Origin: Mesorhizobium sophorae
Lineage (GTDB): Bacteria > Pseudomonadota > Alphaproteobacteria > Rhizobiales > Rhizobiaceae
DNA length: 64,000 nt
Reading direction: 5' to 3'
NCBI RefSeq assembly: GCF_002270415.1
Contig: NZ_NNRI01000015.1
Span: 248,001-312,000, forward strand
This document shows, in pieces, positions 18,437 through 29,414 of this stretch. Every line of letters starts with the position of its first letter. The stretch's first letter is position 1. A program made the translations under genes and the position numbers. Below the pieces are notes generated by a model, which did not search any database, was not told the origin of the DNA, and worked only from the letters and a program-made list of their open reading frames with translations.

Positions 18437-19066
18437 ATGAGCATTTTGCAGAAGCTGGTGCTTGCCTCGGGTTCGCCGCGCCGGATCGAGCTCTTGCAGC
18501 AGGCCGGCATCGAGCCGGACCGCGTGCTGCCGGCCGATGTCGACGAGACGCCGCTGCGCGCCGAGCATCCGCGCTCTCTGGCCAAGCGGCTGTCGAAGGA
18601 AAAGGCCGAGAAGGCGTTCGCCTCGCTGACGGCCGAGGCCGACTATGCGCCTGGCTTCGTGCTGGCCGCCGATACGGTGGTCGCCGTCGGGCGGCGCATC
18701 CTGCCCAAGGCTGAAACCCTCGACGACGCCGCCAATTGCCTCGGGCTGCTGTCGGGCCGTTCGCACCGGGTCTATTCCGGCATCTGCCTGATCACGCCGG
18801 GCGGCAAATTGCGCCAGCGACTGGTCGAGACGCGGGTGCGCTTCAAGCGGCTGCCGCGCGAGGAAATAGACGCCTATGTGGCCTCCGGTGAATGGCGCGG
18901 CAAGGCCGGCGGCTATGCCGTCCAGGGTCTCGCCGGCGCCTTCGTCGTCAAGCTGGTCGGCTCTTACACCAACATCGTCGGCCTGCCACTCTACGAGACA
19001 GTGGCGCTGCTTGCCGGCGAAGGCTTCAAGGTGCATCGCGGCTGGCAAGTGGGAGCCCGGCTGTGA
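18437..19066 (+). CDS. maf: Maf-like nucleotide pyrophosphatase
   Basis: The 209-residue protein begins LVLASGSPRRIELLQQAGI, the Maf signature (SGSPRR), and continues with LAADTVVAVGRRILPKAE and LLSGRSHRVYSGICL. Maf proteins hydrolyse dTTP/UTP or modified nucleotides. Its stop overlaps the GTG start of yacG by 4 bp, so the two are translationally coupled. The order infA-maf-yacG is standard in rhizobia. Confidence 0.94.
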   Translation: MSILQKLVLASGSPRRIELLQQAGIEPDRVLPADVDETPLRAEHPRSLAKRLSKEKAEKAFASLTAEADYAPGFVLAADTVVAVGRRILPKAETLDDAANCLGLLSGRSHRVYSGICLITPGGKLRQRLVETRVRFKRLPREEIDAYVASGEWRGKAGGYAVQGLAGAFVVKLVGSYTNIVGLPLYETVALLAGEGFKVHRGWQVGARL

Positions 19067-19260
19067 GCCTGGACGACAAGGTCACGCCGCTGCGGCCGAA
19101 GCGCCCCTGCCCCGAATGCGGCAAGCCCTCGGCGCGCGAGACCTATCCGTTCTGCTCGACGCGCTGCAAGGACATCGACCTCAACCGCTGGCTGAAGGGC
19201 GCCTATGTCATCTCCGCCCGCGACGACGAGGAAGAAACGGACGCCGACGAGCCGAAGTGA
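19063..19260 (+). CDS. yacG: DNA gyrase inhibitor YacG
   Basis: The 65-residue zinc protein has the four-cysteine knuckle CPECGKPS..YPFCSTRCKDIDLNRWL, the YacG signature, followed by an acidic tail. In E. coli YacG binds GyrB and inhibits gyrase. The GTG start at 19063 overlaps the maf stop. A convergent GH4 gene ends 24 bp downstream. Confidence 0.93.
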   Translation: MSLDDKVTPLRPKRPCPECGKPSARETYPFCSTRCKDIDLNRWLKGAYVISARDDEEETDADEPK

Positions 19261-19284
19261 GGCCAGACTGCCGGGAGCGGCTCA

Positions 19285-20655
19285 TCAAGCCGCCTCGGTC
19301 TTGCGCCCCACACGTGCCCAGGCCGGCAGCCAGTCGCCGTGAGCGGCGAGGAGATCGTCGACCAGTGACCAGATCTGGTCGAGATCGAGTTCGGCTGATG
19401 TGTGCGGATCCATCATCGCAGCATGGTAGATGTGATCGCGGTTCTCGCTCATCAGCGCCCGCACCGTCAATTCCTGCACGTTGATGTTGGTGCGGATCAG
19501 CGCCGTCAATTGCGGCGGCAGGTCGCCGATGTAAGTCGGCTGGATGCCGGAGGCGTCGACCAGGCACGGCACTTCGGCGGCGCAATCGCGGGGCAGCGAA
19601 GTGATGCAGCCATTGTTGCGGACATTGCCGTAGATCACCGAGGGTTCGCCCGTCCACACCGAGTTCATGATCGACGAGGCATACTCCTTCGACTCCTCAA
19701 CCTCGATGCGCTGGGCCGAGCGGTAGGCCTGCGCCTGGTCTTTCCAGCGCTCTATCTGTTCGATGCAGCGTTTGGGATATTCGTCGAGCGGAATGCCGTA
19801 TTCCTCGATCAAATCGGGGCGGCCTTCCTTGATGAAATAGGGCGTGTATTCGGCGAAATGCTCCGAGCTTTCGGTGACGAAATAGCCTAGCCGCGTCAGC
19901 ATCTCGTAGCGCACCTTGTTGGGGCAGCGCGGATTCCAGCCGGGCTTGGGCGCGCGGCCTTCGCGATAGGCGCGCACGAGATCGGGATAGAGGTCGCGGT
20001 AGGAACCGTCGGACTGGCGATGCTCGAATTTCAGGTAAAAGGCCATGTGGTTAATGCCGGCCGAGCGATAGCGGATCTCTTCGTAGGGAAGGTCGAGATC
20101 GTGCGCCAGCTCCATTGCCGTGCCCTGCACCGAATGGCAGAGGCCGACCTGCCTGATCTCAGGATATTTCTCTGATATCGCCCAGGTGTTGATCGCCATC
20201 GGGTTGACGTATTGCAGCATGATCGCCTGCGGGCAGACGGCGAGCATGTCCTCGCAGATCTTCCACAGATGCGGCACGGTCCTCAAGCCGCGCATGATGC
20301 CGCCGACGCCGAGCGTGTCGGCGATCGTCTGGCGCAGGCCGTATTTCTTCGGCACTTCGAAGTCGGTGACCGTGCAGGGCTCATAGCCGCCGATCTGGAA
20401 GGCGACGACGACGAAGTCGGCGCCTGCCAGCGCCTTGCGCTGGTCGGAATGCGTCTCGGCCTTCGCCTTGACGCCGAGCGTCGCGATCAGCTTGTTGACG
20501 ACGATGGCGCTCTCTTCGAGCCGCTGCGGATTGATGTCCATCAGCGCGATCGTCGCGCCCGAAAGCGATGGGCGCTGCAGCACGTCGCCGACAATGTTCT
20601 TCATGAACACCGTCGAGCCGGCGCCGATGAATGTGATCTTGGGATTTCTTGCCAC
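19285..20655 (-). CDS. GH4 family alpha-glycosidase (alpha-galactosidase-like)
   Basis: The 456-residue protein is a family 4 glycoside hydrolase, which uses NAD+ and Mn2+ and an oxidation-elimination mechanism. It begins KITFIGAGSTVFMKNIVGD (NAD-binding GxGS), then LMDINPQRLEES and FQIGGYEP. The metal-ligand block VNPMAINTWAI and QVGLCHSVQGT carries the Asn and Cys, and SAGINHMAFYL the His. GTG 20655 was chosen because CCGGAGG is 6 bp upstream; a longer ATG start lacks one. It is the last gene of the transport operon (ATPase start 22342) and resembles MelA. A second GH4 opens the cluster, so the two may split substrates. Confidence 0.88.
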   Translation of the reverse strand: MARNPKITFIGAGSTVFMKNIVGDVLQRPSLSGATIALMDINPQRLEESAIVVNKLIATLGVKAKAETHSDQRKALAGADFVVVAFQIGGYEPCTVTDFEVPKKYGLRQTIADTLGVGGIMRGLRTVPHLWKICEDMLAVCPQAIMLQYVNPMAINTWAISEKYPEIRQVGLCHSVQGTAMELAHDLDLPYEEIRYRSAGINHMAFYLKFEHRQSDGSYRDLYPDLVRAYREGRAPKPGWNPRCPNKVRYEMLTRLGYFVTESSEHFAEYTPYFIKEGRPDLIEEYGIPLDEYPKRCIEQIERWKDQAQAYRSAQRIEVEESKEYASSIMNSVWTGEPSVIYGNVRNNGCITSLPRDCAAEVPCLVDASGIQPTYIGDLPPQLTALIRTNINVQELTVRALMSENRDHIYHAAMMDPHTSAELDLDQIWSLVDDLLAAHGDWLPAWARVGRKTEAA

Positions 20656-20674
20656 GCTAACCTCCGGCATATGT

Positions 20675-22342
<1,668 letters not shown>

Positions 22343-22352
22343 CCCAGCCACC

Positions 22353-23492
22353 TCAATACGGATCGACGGCATCGCGCAGGCCGTCGCCCAGCGCGTTGAA
22401 GGCAAATACGGTGACGAGCACGAAACCGACCGGCGACAGGATCCAGGGATACGTGCCGATAACGGAATAGGTCGCGGTGTCCTGCAGCATCAGGCCCCAC
22501 GAGATCAGCGGAGGCTTGACCGCAAAGCCGAGGAACCCGAGGAAGCATTCGAGCAGCACCACCGTCGGGATCGCCAAGGTGACGGCGACAATCACGTGGC
22601 TCATCACATTGGGCAAGATGTGCTGCAGGATGATGCGCCGGTCGGTGGCGCCGACCGCCATTGCGGCGCGCACATACTCGATGCGCGCCAGCGCCAACGT
22701 CTTGCCGCGCACCTCGCGCGACATCTGCGCCCAGCCCAGCGCCGACATGACGACGATGACAAAGGCGAGGAAGACATTGGTCGGCGCGGTGACGGGGATC
22801 AGCGTCGTCAGCGCAAGATAGAGCGGCAGCTGCGGGAAGGCGAGCACCAGTTCGACGAAGCGCTGCATCCAGATATCGAACCGGCCGCCGAAATAGCCGG
22901 AAACCATGCCCACGGTGGTGCCGATGACGGTGATGATGAAGACGACCGTCAGCGCGATCATCAGCGAGACGCGCGAACCATGTATGGCGCGCGACAGGAT
23001 ATCGCGGCCGAACTTGTCGGTACCGAGGAAATGCACCGGCTGGCCGTCCATCGAGGCGAAGAAATGCCGGTCCGCCGGGACCAGCCCGACGAGCTTGTAG
23101 GGCGCGCCTTCGACAAAGAAGCCAAGCAGTCTCGGATGGTCGTAGTCGGGGCCGACGACAGGCTGGAAGGTGACCGGATCGAGGTCGGCCGAATCGGCCA
23201 GCGCATAGACCCGTGGCCGCGCGACGAAATTGCCGTCCTTGTCGTGGAAGGAGGGCAGTTGCGGCGGAGCGAAGCCGACATCGGTCGCCTTCGGGTCCAT
23301 CGGCGCCAGGAATTCGGCGAACACGGCCATCACCAGCAACAGAACAACGAGCCCAAGCCCGGCCATGCCGGTCCAGGAGCGCTTCAACCGACGCCAGACG
23401 AGCGCGATATAGCTCTCATTGCCGCGCGCCGGTTTGGCGACGATAGGTCCTTCCGCCGGCAGCGGTGGAGGTGATGGATCGCGGGCCAGCAT
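22353..23492 (-). CDS. ABC transporter permease (DppC/AgpC-like)
   Basis: The 379-residue inner-membrane protein has one N-terminal membrane segment (GLGLVVLLLVMAVFAEFLAPMDP), a periplasmic stretch of about 130 residues, and a BPD permease domain starting HFLGTDKFGRDILSRAIHGSR, the hallmark of DppC-type subunits. The EAA loop appears as YVRAAMAVGATDRRIILQHILPNVM. The long periplasmic insert is larger than in DppC and resembles the YejE/AgpC branch. It starts directly after the stop of the partner permease (0 bp gap). Confidence 0.91.
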   Translation of the reverse strand: MLARDPSPPPLPAEGPIVAKPARGNESYIALVWRRLKRSWTGMAGLGLVVLLLVMAVFAEFLAPMDPKATDVGFAPPQLPSFHDKDGNFVARPRVYALADSADLDPVTFQPVVGPDYDHPRLLGFFVEGAPYKLVGLVPADRHFFASMDGQPVHFLGTDKFGRDILSRAIHGSRVSLMIALTVVFIITVIGTTVGMVSGYFGGRFDIWMQRFVELVLAFPQLPLYLALTTLIPVTAPTNVFLAFVIVVMSALGWAQMSREVRGKTLALARIEYVRAAMAVGATDRRIILQHILPNVMSHVIVAVTLAIPTVVLLECFLGFLGFAVKPPLISWGLMLQDTATYSVIGTYPWILSPVGFVLVTVFAFNALGDGLRDAVDPY

Positions 23493-24500
23493 CTAGCTCT
23501 CTCCGTATTGGCGGATGCGCGGGTCGAGCAGGACGAGCAGCATGTCGGCGATGATGTTGCCGACGATCAGTGTCGCTGACAGCACCATCATGAAGGTGGC
23601 AGTGACATAGACATCACCGACCGCCATCGAACCGACGATCGCCGGGCCGACGGTCGGCAGCGCGAAGATGATCGCCGTCTCGATCTCGCCGGTGAGCATG
23701 TAGGGCAACACCACACCCTGATACATGACGAGTGGATGCAGCGCATTGGGCACGGCGTGCCGCATGACGACGGCGCTACCGGTCAGGCCCTTGGCTCTCG
23801 CCGTCTCGACATATTGCGCGTTAAGCGTATCCAGCAGATTGCCGCGCATGACGCGCATATTGTAGGCGAGGCCGCCGAAAGTGGCGATCGCCACCACCGG
23901 CCAGACATGCTTGACCAGGTCGACGAACTTCGCCCAAGACCACGGCGCGCCGCCATATTGCGGCGAGAAGAATGAGCCGATCTCCGACAGGTTGAACTGG
24001 AAGACGAGGAGATAGACGATGATCAGCGCCATCAGGAAGCGCGGCACGGTCATGCCGAGGAAGGCGATGGCCGAGAGCGTCGAGTCGATCCACGTGTATT
24101 GCCTTGTCGCCGCCCATATGCCGAACGTGATGCCCAGCACCGAGGCGAGCAGATGGCAGACCAGCGCCAGGAGCAGCGTTCTCGGCAGGCGCTCGCCGAC
24201 GACATCGGCCACCGGCTTGTTGTAGTAGAGGCTGTAGCCGAAATCGCCGCGAGTAATGATTCCGCCGATCCAGTTGAGATACTGGACGGGCAGCGGCTTA
24301 TCGAGGCCGTGTTCGACGCGGTAGGCCTGGGCCTGCGCATCGGCCTCGGCGAAGGACGCGCCGCCCTGGTTGATCAGCTGCGAACGGATGTAGTCGGCAT
24401 AGTCACCAGGTGGCGCCTGGATGATGGCGAAGGTGACGAGGCTCAAGATTGCGAGGACCGGTATTGCCGACGCTATGCGCATAAGCAGGAATCGCAGCAT
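23493..24500 (-). CDS. ABC transporter permease (DppB/AgpB-like)
   Basis: The 335-residue protein starts MLRFLLMRIASAIPVLAILSLVTF, the conserved DppB N-terminal segment, and has about six membrane segments with the EAA loop YVETARAKGLTGSAVVMRHAVPNAL. It pairs with the permease at 22353-23492. A strong hairpin at 24564-24590 separates it from the substrate-binding gene. Confidence 0.91.
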   Translation of the reverse strand: MLRFLLMRIASAIPVLAILSLVTFAIIQAPPGDYADYIRSQLINQGGASFAEADAQAQAYRVEHGLDKPLPVQYLNWIGGIITRGDFGYSLYYNKPVADVVGERLPRTLLLALVCHLLASVLGITFGIWAATRQYTWIDSTLSAIAFLGMTVPRFLMALIIVYLLVFQFNLSEIGSFFSPQYGGAPWSWAKFVDLVKHVWPVVAIATFGGLAYNMRVMRGNLLDTLNAQYVETARAKGLTGSAVVMRHAVPNALHPLVMYQGVVLPYMLTGEIETAIIFALPTVGPAIVGSMAVGDVYVTATFMMVLSATLIVGNIIADMLLVLLDPRIRQYGES

Positions 24501-24563
24501 GGACGGTCGACTTCCTCATTTCGCCGGACGCTCCCATTGAGGGTCGTTCGGAGGTTGGTTTGC

Positions 24564-24590
24564 CCCGGCCGCGCCAGCGGCGCGGCCGGG
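24564..24590 (-). terminator. Intra-operon hairpin between binding protein and permease genes
   Basis: Perfect 12-bp arms CCCGGCCGCGCC and GGCGCGGCCGGG surround a 3-nt loop, 25 bp beyond the binding-protein stop. There is no T-run. It probably attenuates or stabilises mRNA so that binding protein is made in excess over the permeases. Confidence 0.7.
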
Positions 24591-24615
24591 TCTCTCTTGG
24601 TCAGGGGAGGTAAAC

Positions 24616-26697
24616 TTACATTGGACCCTTGTCTCCGGGCTTGCCCGGGAGCTCCTGCGGGAACAATTCGTATTTCGCCTGCCTGTCGGCTGCGACGAAG
24701 ACGCGTTCTCGGACGATCGAATCCTCGGCCCAGTTGAACATGAAGATCGGCGTGCCCTGCGGAATGTTCGAGAAGCGCTTGTTGACGATCAGCGCGCCGG
24801 GATATTCCGTCAGGCCGACATTGTAGACGTGTTCGGTCGAGATCTTCTGGAACTCTTTCATCAGGCTGGCGCGCTTGTCGTTGTCCTCTGACGCGACGAA
24901 CTTGTTGACGATGTCGACGAGGTCTTTTTCGAAAGGCATCAGGTCGACCTCGCCGCTTTCCGGCGCACGGTGATTCCAGCTGGTTTTCGGGCCGACAGGC
25001 GCAAGCTGTTCTGTGTTCTGCACAACCGAGGTCAGTTCCTGGTCGTTGCGCCGGATCAACCAGTCGAAACGGCCGGAATACTGCGAGGCGTCGCGCTGGG
25101 TACCGTTGAGGCCGTTCAGCACGACCCTCAAGCCCAGCTTTTCCATTTGCGCGACGACACCTTCCGCAAGGCTTTTGTCGGTGCCGTAGTCGTTGTTGAC
25201 CAGCATCACGATCTCGACGTTCTTGCCGCCGGCTGTGCCCGCCGGGAAGTTCACGAAACCGTCGCCGTCGGTATCCTTGAGGCCGGCCTTGGCGAGTTCG
25301 GCCTTGGCGCCCGCGAGGTCGAATGGATAGTAGACGGTGGACTTGCGGTCATAGAAGCTTGTGCCCGAGGAGAAGCCGCCGGGATAGATGGCGGTGAACG
25401 GCCCCTTGACCAGGGAGTCGCCCAGTGCCTTGCGGTCGAGTGCCATGGTGACAGCCTTGCGGAAGTCCTCATTGCGGTTCAGCTCACGGACTGCCTGGCT
25501 GCGCTCGTCCGGGTTGCCCCAGCCATTGGCGGAATAGTTCAGGCGCAGATTGTAGCCGATGAGGCGTGGACCAAAGGCGAGCCGTGCCGGCGCGTCGGCT
25601 TCAGCGGCGCGCTTCAACGAGGCGACAAAGTTTTCCGGCTGCTCGAGGTTGGAGAAGTCGGCCGAGCCGGCGACCGCCTGGACGTCGCGGTCAGCCCAAG
25701 TCGACAGCTTGTACTGCAGTTCGTTGAGGTAGGGCAGCTGGTTGCCCTTCTCGTCGACCTTCCAATAATAGGGGTTGCGGCGCATGACGATAATGTCGTC
25801 CGGCCGGTACTCGACCGGCACCCAGGCGCCCATCACCGGCATGTTCATATATTCCGGCGGAAAGGCGTTCTTGAACTGGTCGTAGGTGTTCTTCGAATAT
25901 TTCGGATGCTGCGGCTTCAATATGTGCGCGGGGCCGGGGCAGAAGGTACCATAGGCCATGGCGTAGAGGTACTGTTTCGGGAAGGCGTCCTTGAAGGTCC
26001 ACTCGACGGTGTAGTCGTCGATCTTCTTCAGCGTCGTGCCGACACCGAAGGTTTCTGGCGTCGCGCCATTGAGCGGCGAGACGTTCGGGTCGACCACCTC
26101 GTCATCCCAATAGAACATGACGTCGTCGGAGTTGAAGGCCACGCCATCAGACCATTTGGCGCCCTCGATCAGATGCATGGTCAGCTTGTGGCCGTCCTTC
26201 GACCAATCCCAGCTTTTGGCAAGGTTCGGCAGCGGCTCGGTGTCCTTGGCTTCGACCTGGAACAGTGGCGCCGTGCGCGTCAGACATTCGGAGAGGCCAA
26301 TATCGATGCCGCCCCAGCCTTGCGTCTGGCCGGCGCCATAGTTCCAGCCTTCCGGCCGGCCGCCGATGACATGGCGCATCGTATCGCCATAGACGCCGAC
26401 GCCGTCAGGCATGTTGGCCGTCTTGAAGACCAGCGGCTCCTTCGGCAGCCGGTCCTTCACCGGCGGCAGCTTGCCGGTCTTGACGTATTTTTCGGTCAAC
26501 CAATCCGGCTCATGATATTCCGGCAGGGCTTTGAACTCCAGGATGGAGTCACGCGCGACGTATTTGATCTTGCCCTCGGCCGGAAAAGTCGCCGGCACCG
26601 GCGGGACTGTCGGCTCTGAAGCGAAAGCGTTGAGTGCCGGAACCGAGACGCTCAGCGCCAGTCCGGCAGCAATGCCAATGCTGCGTAGGTTTCTCAT
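24616..26697 (-). CDS. ABC transporter substrate-binding protein, family 5 (AgpA-like)
   Basis: The 693-residue periplasmic protein has a Sec signal peptide (MRNLRSIGIAAGLALSVSVP, cleavage near NAFASEP) and an SBP_bac_5 domain (WSKDGHKLTMHLIEGAKWSDG; YTVEWTFKDAFPKQYLYAMA). It is longer than typical DppA (about 530), as in the S. meliloti alpha-galactoside binding protein AgpA and YejA-like proteins. ATG 26697 follows GGGAGGAGATT. Family 5 proteins usually bind peptides; the flanking glycosidases argue for raffinose/melibiose-type sugars here. The melA-like gene ends 103 bp upstream. Confidence 0.9.
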   Translation of the reverse strand: MRNLRSIGIAAGLALSVSVPALNAFASEPTVPPVPATFPAEGKIKYVARDSILEFKALPEYHEPDWLTEKYVKTGKLPPVKDRLPKEPLVFKTANMPDGVGVYGDTMRHVIGGRPEGWNYGAGQTQGWGGIDIGLSECLTRTAPLFQVEAKDTEPLPNLAKSWDWSKDGHKLTMHLIEGAKWSDGVAFNSDDVMFYWDDEVVDPNVSPLNGATPETFGVGTTLKKIDDYTVEWTFKDAFPKQYLYAMAYGTFCPGPAHILKPQHPKYSKNTYDQFKNAFPPEYMNMPVMGAWVPVEYRPDDIIVMRRNPYYWKVDEKGNQLPYLNELQYKLSTWADRDVQAVAGSADFSNLEQPENFVASLKRAAEADAPARLAFGPRLIGYNLRLNYSANGWGNPDERSQAVRELNRNEDFRKAVTMALDRKALGDSLVKGPFTAIYPGGFSSGTSFYDRKSTVYYPFDLAGAKAELAKAGLKDTDGDGFVNFPAGTAGGKNVEIVMLVNNDYGTDKSLAEGVVAQMEKLGLRVVLNGLNGTQRDASQYSGRFDWLIRRNDQELTSVVQNTEQLAPVGPKTSWNHRAPESGEVDLMPFEKDLVDIVNKFVASEDNDKRASLMKEFQKISTEHVYNVGLTEYPGALIVNKRFSNIPQGTPIFMFNWAEDSIVRERVFVAADRQAKYELFPQELPGKPGDKGPM

Positions 26698-26800
26698 AAT
26701 CTCCTCCCTCATGTTCAGACGTTTTCTGCTGCTCGTCTTCTGCCCTGAACTGACTGCGGTGGACCTCCCTCCCGTGGGTCCGCCGCCGCGCCCGGGTTTT

Positions 26801-28267
26801 TCAGCCGGCTTGTTTCAGCGCGGCTTTTTCGGCGCGCAATTCCTCGATCGAGCGCACGCTGCGCCGCGCCGCGCCGGCCCATTCGCGGGTCTTGACCTCG
26901 GATGTCGACAGCCGCGCCCTGGCGGCCGGAACCGCGTGGGCATATTGCGGCAGCCAGGCTGCCTGGGCGACGACCATTTCGTCGACCATCTGCCAGACCT
27001 CCTCCGGGGTTGAAACCGCGCCGACCAGCGGGTCATGCAATACGGCGAGCTTGAGCAGATCGATGTCGCCGGCGATAGCGGCATGGACCGACATGCGCTG
27101 GACGTTGATCGAGGAGATGCAGGTGGCCGCACAGGCTTCCGGCAAGGTGATGCCGGCGGCCATGTTGATGCCGAAGCGGTCGACGAAACCGGGCGACTCG
27201 ATGATGGCGTCCTGCGGCAGGTTGGTGATCACGCCATTGTTCTTGACGTTGAAGTGGCCGCGATAGACGCGGTTGGTCTCCAGCGCCTCCAGGATGTGAC
27301 TTGCATGCTCGTTGGAGCGTTTTTTGGGATCGATCGGCTGTGATGCCGCTTCGAGAAACTGCGGGTATTCCGTTTCGAACCAGTTGCGGGTTTCAGTCGA
27401 GTAGCGGAGATAGCCGCCCGTCTCGCCGTGGATCCAGTCGGACATATCGATCCAGCGCGTGATCTCGTCGGGGCGTTTGCGGTACCAGGGCAGATATTCC
27501 GAAAGATGGCCGTTGCTTTCGGTCGAATAGACGCCGAAGCGCTTCAAGACATCGATGCGCAGCTTCTCCTGCCTGGAATAGACCGGATGCGCCTCGAAGG
27601 CGGCGACCAGTTCGTCCTTGCCGATCTCGCGGCCGTTGAGGCGCAGATCGATGAACCAGGTCTGGTGGTTGATGCCGGAGCAGACATAGTCGAGCTCCTG
27701 TCTGGACTTCGCGCCCAGCACCTCGGCGATCTGCTCGGCGCCGTGCTGGACACCGTGGCAGAGCCCAACGGTGTCGACCTTGCCGTACTCGATCGCCGCC
27801 CAGGTGTTCATCGCCATCGGGTTGGCGTAGTTCAGGAATTTGGCGTTCGTCTCGGCAACCTCACGTATGTCCTTGCAGAAATCCAGGATCACCGGAATGT
27901 TGCGCTGGCCATAGAGAATGCCACCGGCGCAGATCGTGTCGCCGACGCATTGGTCGATGCCGTATTTCAGGGGAATCCTGATATCGTCGGCATAGGCTTC
28001 GAGGCCGCCGACCCGCACGCAGCTGATGACATAGCGTGCGCCTTCGATTGCCTTGCGGCGGTCGGTGGTCGCCGTCACCTTGGTCGGCAGTCTGTTTGCC
28101 TCGACAATCCTGTCGAGGATCGCCTTGATCATCTCAAGATTGTGCGCGCTGACGTCGGTCAGCGCAAATTCGATATCGGTGAATTCGGGCACGCACAGAA
28201 TATCGGTGAACAGCTTCTTGGTGAATCCAACGCTGCCGGCACCAATGATAGCGATTTTGAAACTCAT
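26801..28267 (-). CDS. melA: Alpha-galactosidase, GH4 (MelA-like)
   Basis: The 488-residue NAD+/Mn2+-dependent glycosidase starts MSFKIAIIGAGSVGFTKKLF, then FALTDVSAHNLEM and CVRVGGLEAY. Metal ligands lie in NYANPMAMNTWAA and TVGLCHGVQHGAEQ (Cys near residue 171) and the catalytic region in VCSGINHQTWFID. It hydrolyses alpha-galactosides such as melibiose. ATG 28267 is preceded by GAGGTCCGGCTG. It heads the cluster and is divergent from the AraC regulator. It is clearly diverged from the other GH4 (456 aa), so this is not a recent duplication. Confidence 0.88.
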   Translation of the reverse strand: MSFKIAIIGAGSVGFTKKLFTDILCVPEFTDIEFALTDVSAHNLEMIKAILDRIVEANRLPTKVTATTDRRKAIEGARYVISCVRVGGLEAYADDIRIPLKYGIDQCVGDTICAGGILYGQRNIPVILDFCKDIREVAETNAKFLNYANPMAMNTWAAIEYGKVDTVGLCHGVQHGAEQIAEVLGAKSRQELDYVCSGINHQTWFIDLRLNGREIGKDELVAAFEAHPVYSRQEKLRIDVLKRFGVYSTESNGHLSEYLPWYRKRPDEITRWIDMSDWIHGETGGYLRYSTETRNWFETEYPQFLEAASQPIDPKKRSNEHASHILEALETNRVYRGHFNVKNNGVITNLPQDAIIESPGFVDRFGINMAAGITLPEACAATCISSINVQRMSVHAAIAGDIDLLKLAVLHDPLVGAVSTPEEVWQMVDEMVVAQAAWLPQYAHAVPAARARLSTSEVKTREWAGAARRSVRSIEELRAEKAALKQAG

Positions 28268-28479
28268 CAGCCGGACCTCATTTCGTTCGAATGGCAGGCA
28301 AGGAACGACAAGGGAAGGTTCAGCCACATGCCGTGACATGTGTGCGCGACAGACCGGAATCCGGCCTGCCAACCTCCCTGTCTGCTCCTCGACTGCGGAT
28401 CTCTCTCGCTTTTCGAGGGGGAGTATGCGCTTATTCGCGAGCGCGACCAGAGAAGGATTGTGCTTTCAAGGGTAATTTT

Positions 28480-29388
28480 GTGCTGCAGGATTTGATAGCC
28501 AACGGACAGTCCATGCGCACGATCTCGCTGCCGCGCGGCCGCCAGCGCCTGCACGCCATGCCGACGAGCACGGGCTATGAAGTGCGCGAGGACGAAATCT
28601 ACGACTGGGACGGCCGCAAGCGGGGCCAGACACCGTTCACCGTGCTCCAGCACACGATCAGCGGGACAGGCCGGCTGCGCTATGAAAACCGCAACTACCG
28701 CCTGCAGAAGAACGACACATTGCTGGTGCTGGTGCCGCACAACCACCGCTACTGGCTGGCCAAGGATGAGCGTTGGGAATATTTCTGGATTTCGATGAAC
28801 GGCGATGAGGCGCTGCGCATCCACAAATCAATACTCGGCACTTCGGGTCCGGTGTTTCGGCTGCAGCCGGCGACGATCGATCATCTTGCCGATTGCAGCC
28901 TGCGCCTCATCAAGGGCGCCGCTTCGCCGGGTGCTGCTTCCGCCGTCGCCTACGAAGCCGCGATGGCGCTCTATGACGATGTCTTCGGCTCGCATGCCTT
29001 TGCCGAAAAACAGAGTGCCATGCAGCCGGTCATCGATCACATCAGTGCCAATCTCGACAAGCCGCTGCAGGTGGCGGACCTGGTCCAGATCAGTGGCCTC
29101 AGCCGAGCCCATTTCTCACGCTGTTTCGCCGAGAGCGAAGGCTTGCCGCCCGCCGAGTTCGTGCTACAGCAGCGCCTGCAACGCGCGGCGAAGCTGCTAA
29201 CCAAGGTGGACTTCCTGCCGGTGAAGGAAGTCGCCATCCTGTGCGGCTTCGACGACGCAAATTATTTTTCGAAGGTCTTCCGCCGCTGCTACGGCATCAC
29301 GCCCAGCCAATTCCGCACCACCGGCATGTATGCCAGCATGAGAACCCCGGCCAGAGGCGGCGCCAAGGTGCCGGACGACGAGACCTGA
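28480..29388 (+). CDS. AraC family regulator (AgpT-like)
   Basis: This 302-residue protein has an N-terminal cupin-like sensing domain (RLRYENRNYRLQKNDTLLVLVPHNHRYWL) and a C-terminal double helix-turn-helix (about 200-290: LDKPLQVADLVQISGLSRAHFSRCFAESEG; VKEVAILCGFDDANYFSKVFRRCYGITPSQFR). The start is uncertain: GTG 28480 (weak AAGGG upstream) or ATG 28513. It is divergent from melA across about 210 bp, as the activator AgpT is from the agp/mel genes in S. meliloti, so it probably activates the alpha-galactoside operon on sensing the sugar. Confidence 0.87.
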   Translation: MLQDLIANGQSMRTISLPRGRQRLHAMPTSTGYEVREDEIYDWDGRKRGQTPFTVLQHTISGTGRLRYENRNYRLQKNDTLLVLVPHNHRYWLAKDERWEYFWISMNGDEALRIHKSILGTSGPVFRLQPATIDHLADCSLRLIKGAASPGAASAVAYEAAMALYDDVFGSHAFAEKQSAMQPVIDHISANLDKPLQVADLVQISGLSRAHFSRCFAESEGLPPAEFVLQQRLQRAAKLLTKVDFLPVKEVAILCGFDDANYFSKVFRRCYGITPSQFRTTGMYASMRTPARGGAKVPDDET

Positions 29389-29414
29389 CGCCGCCTTGGG
29401 GTTCTCAGTATGCA

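Noticed and set aside
24970..26619. 549-residue plus-strand frame
   Set aside because: Antisense shadow of the substrate-binding protein gene; no domain.
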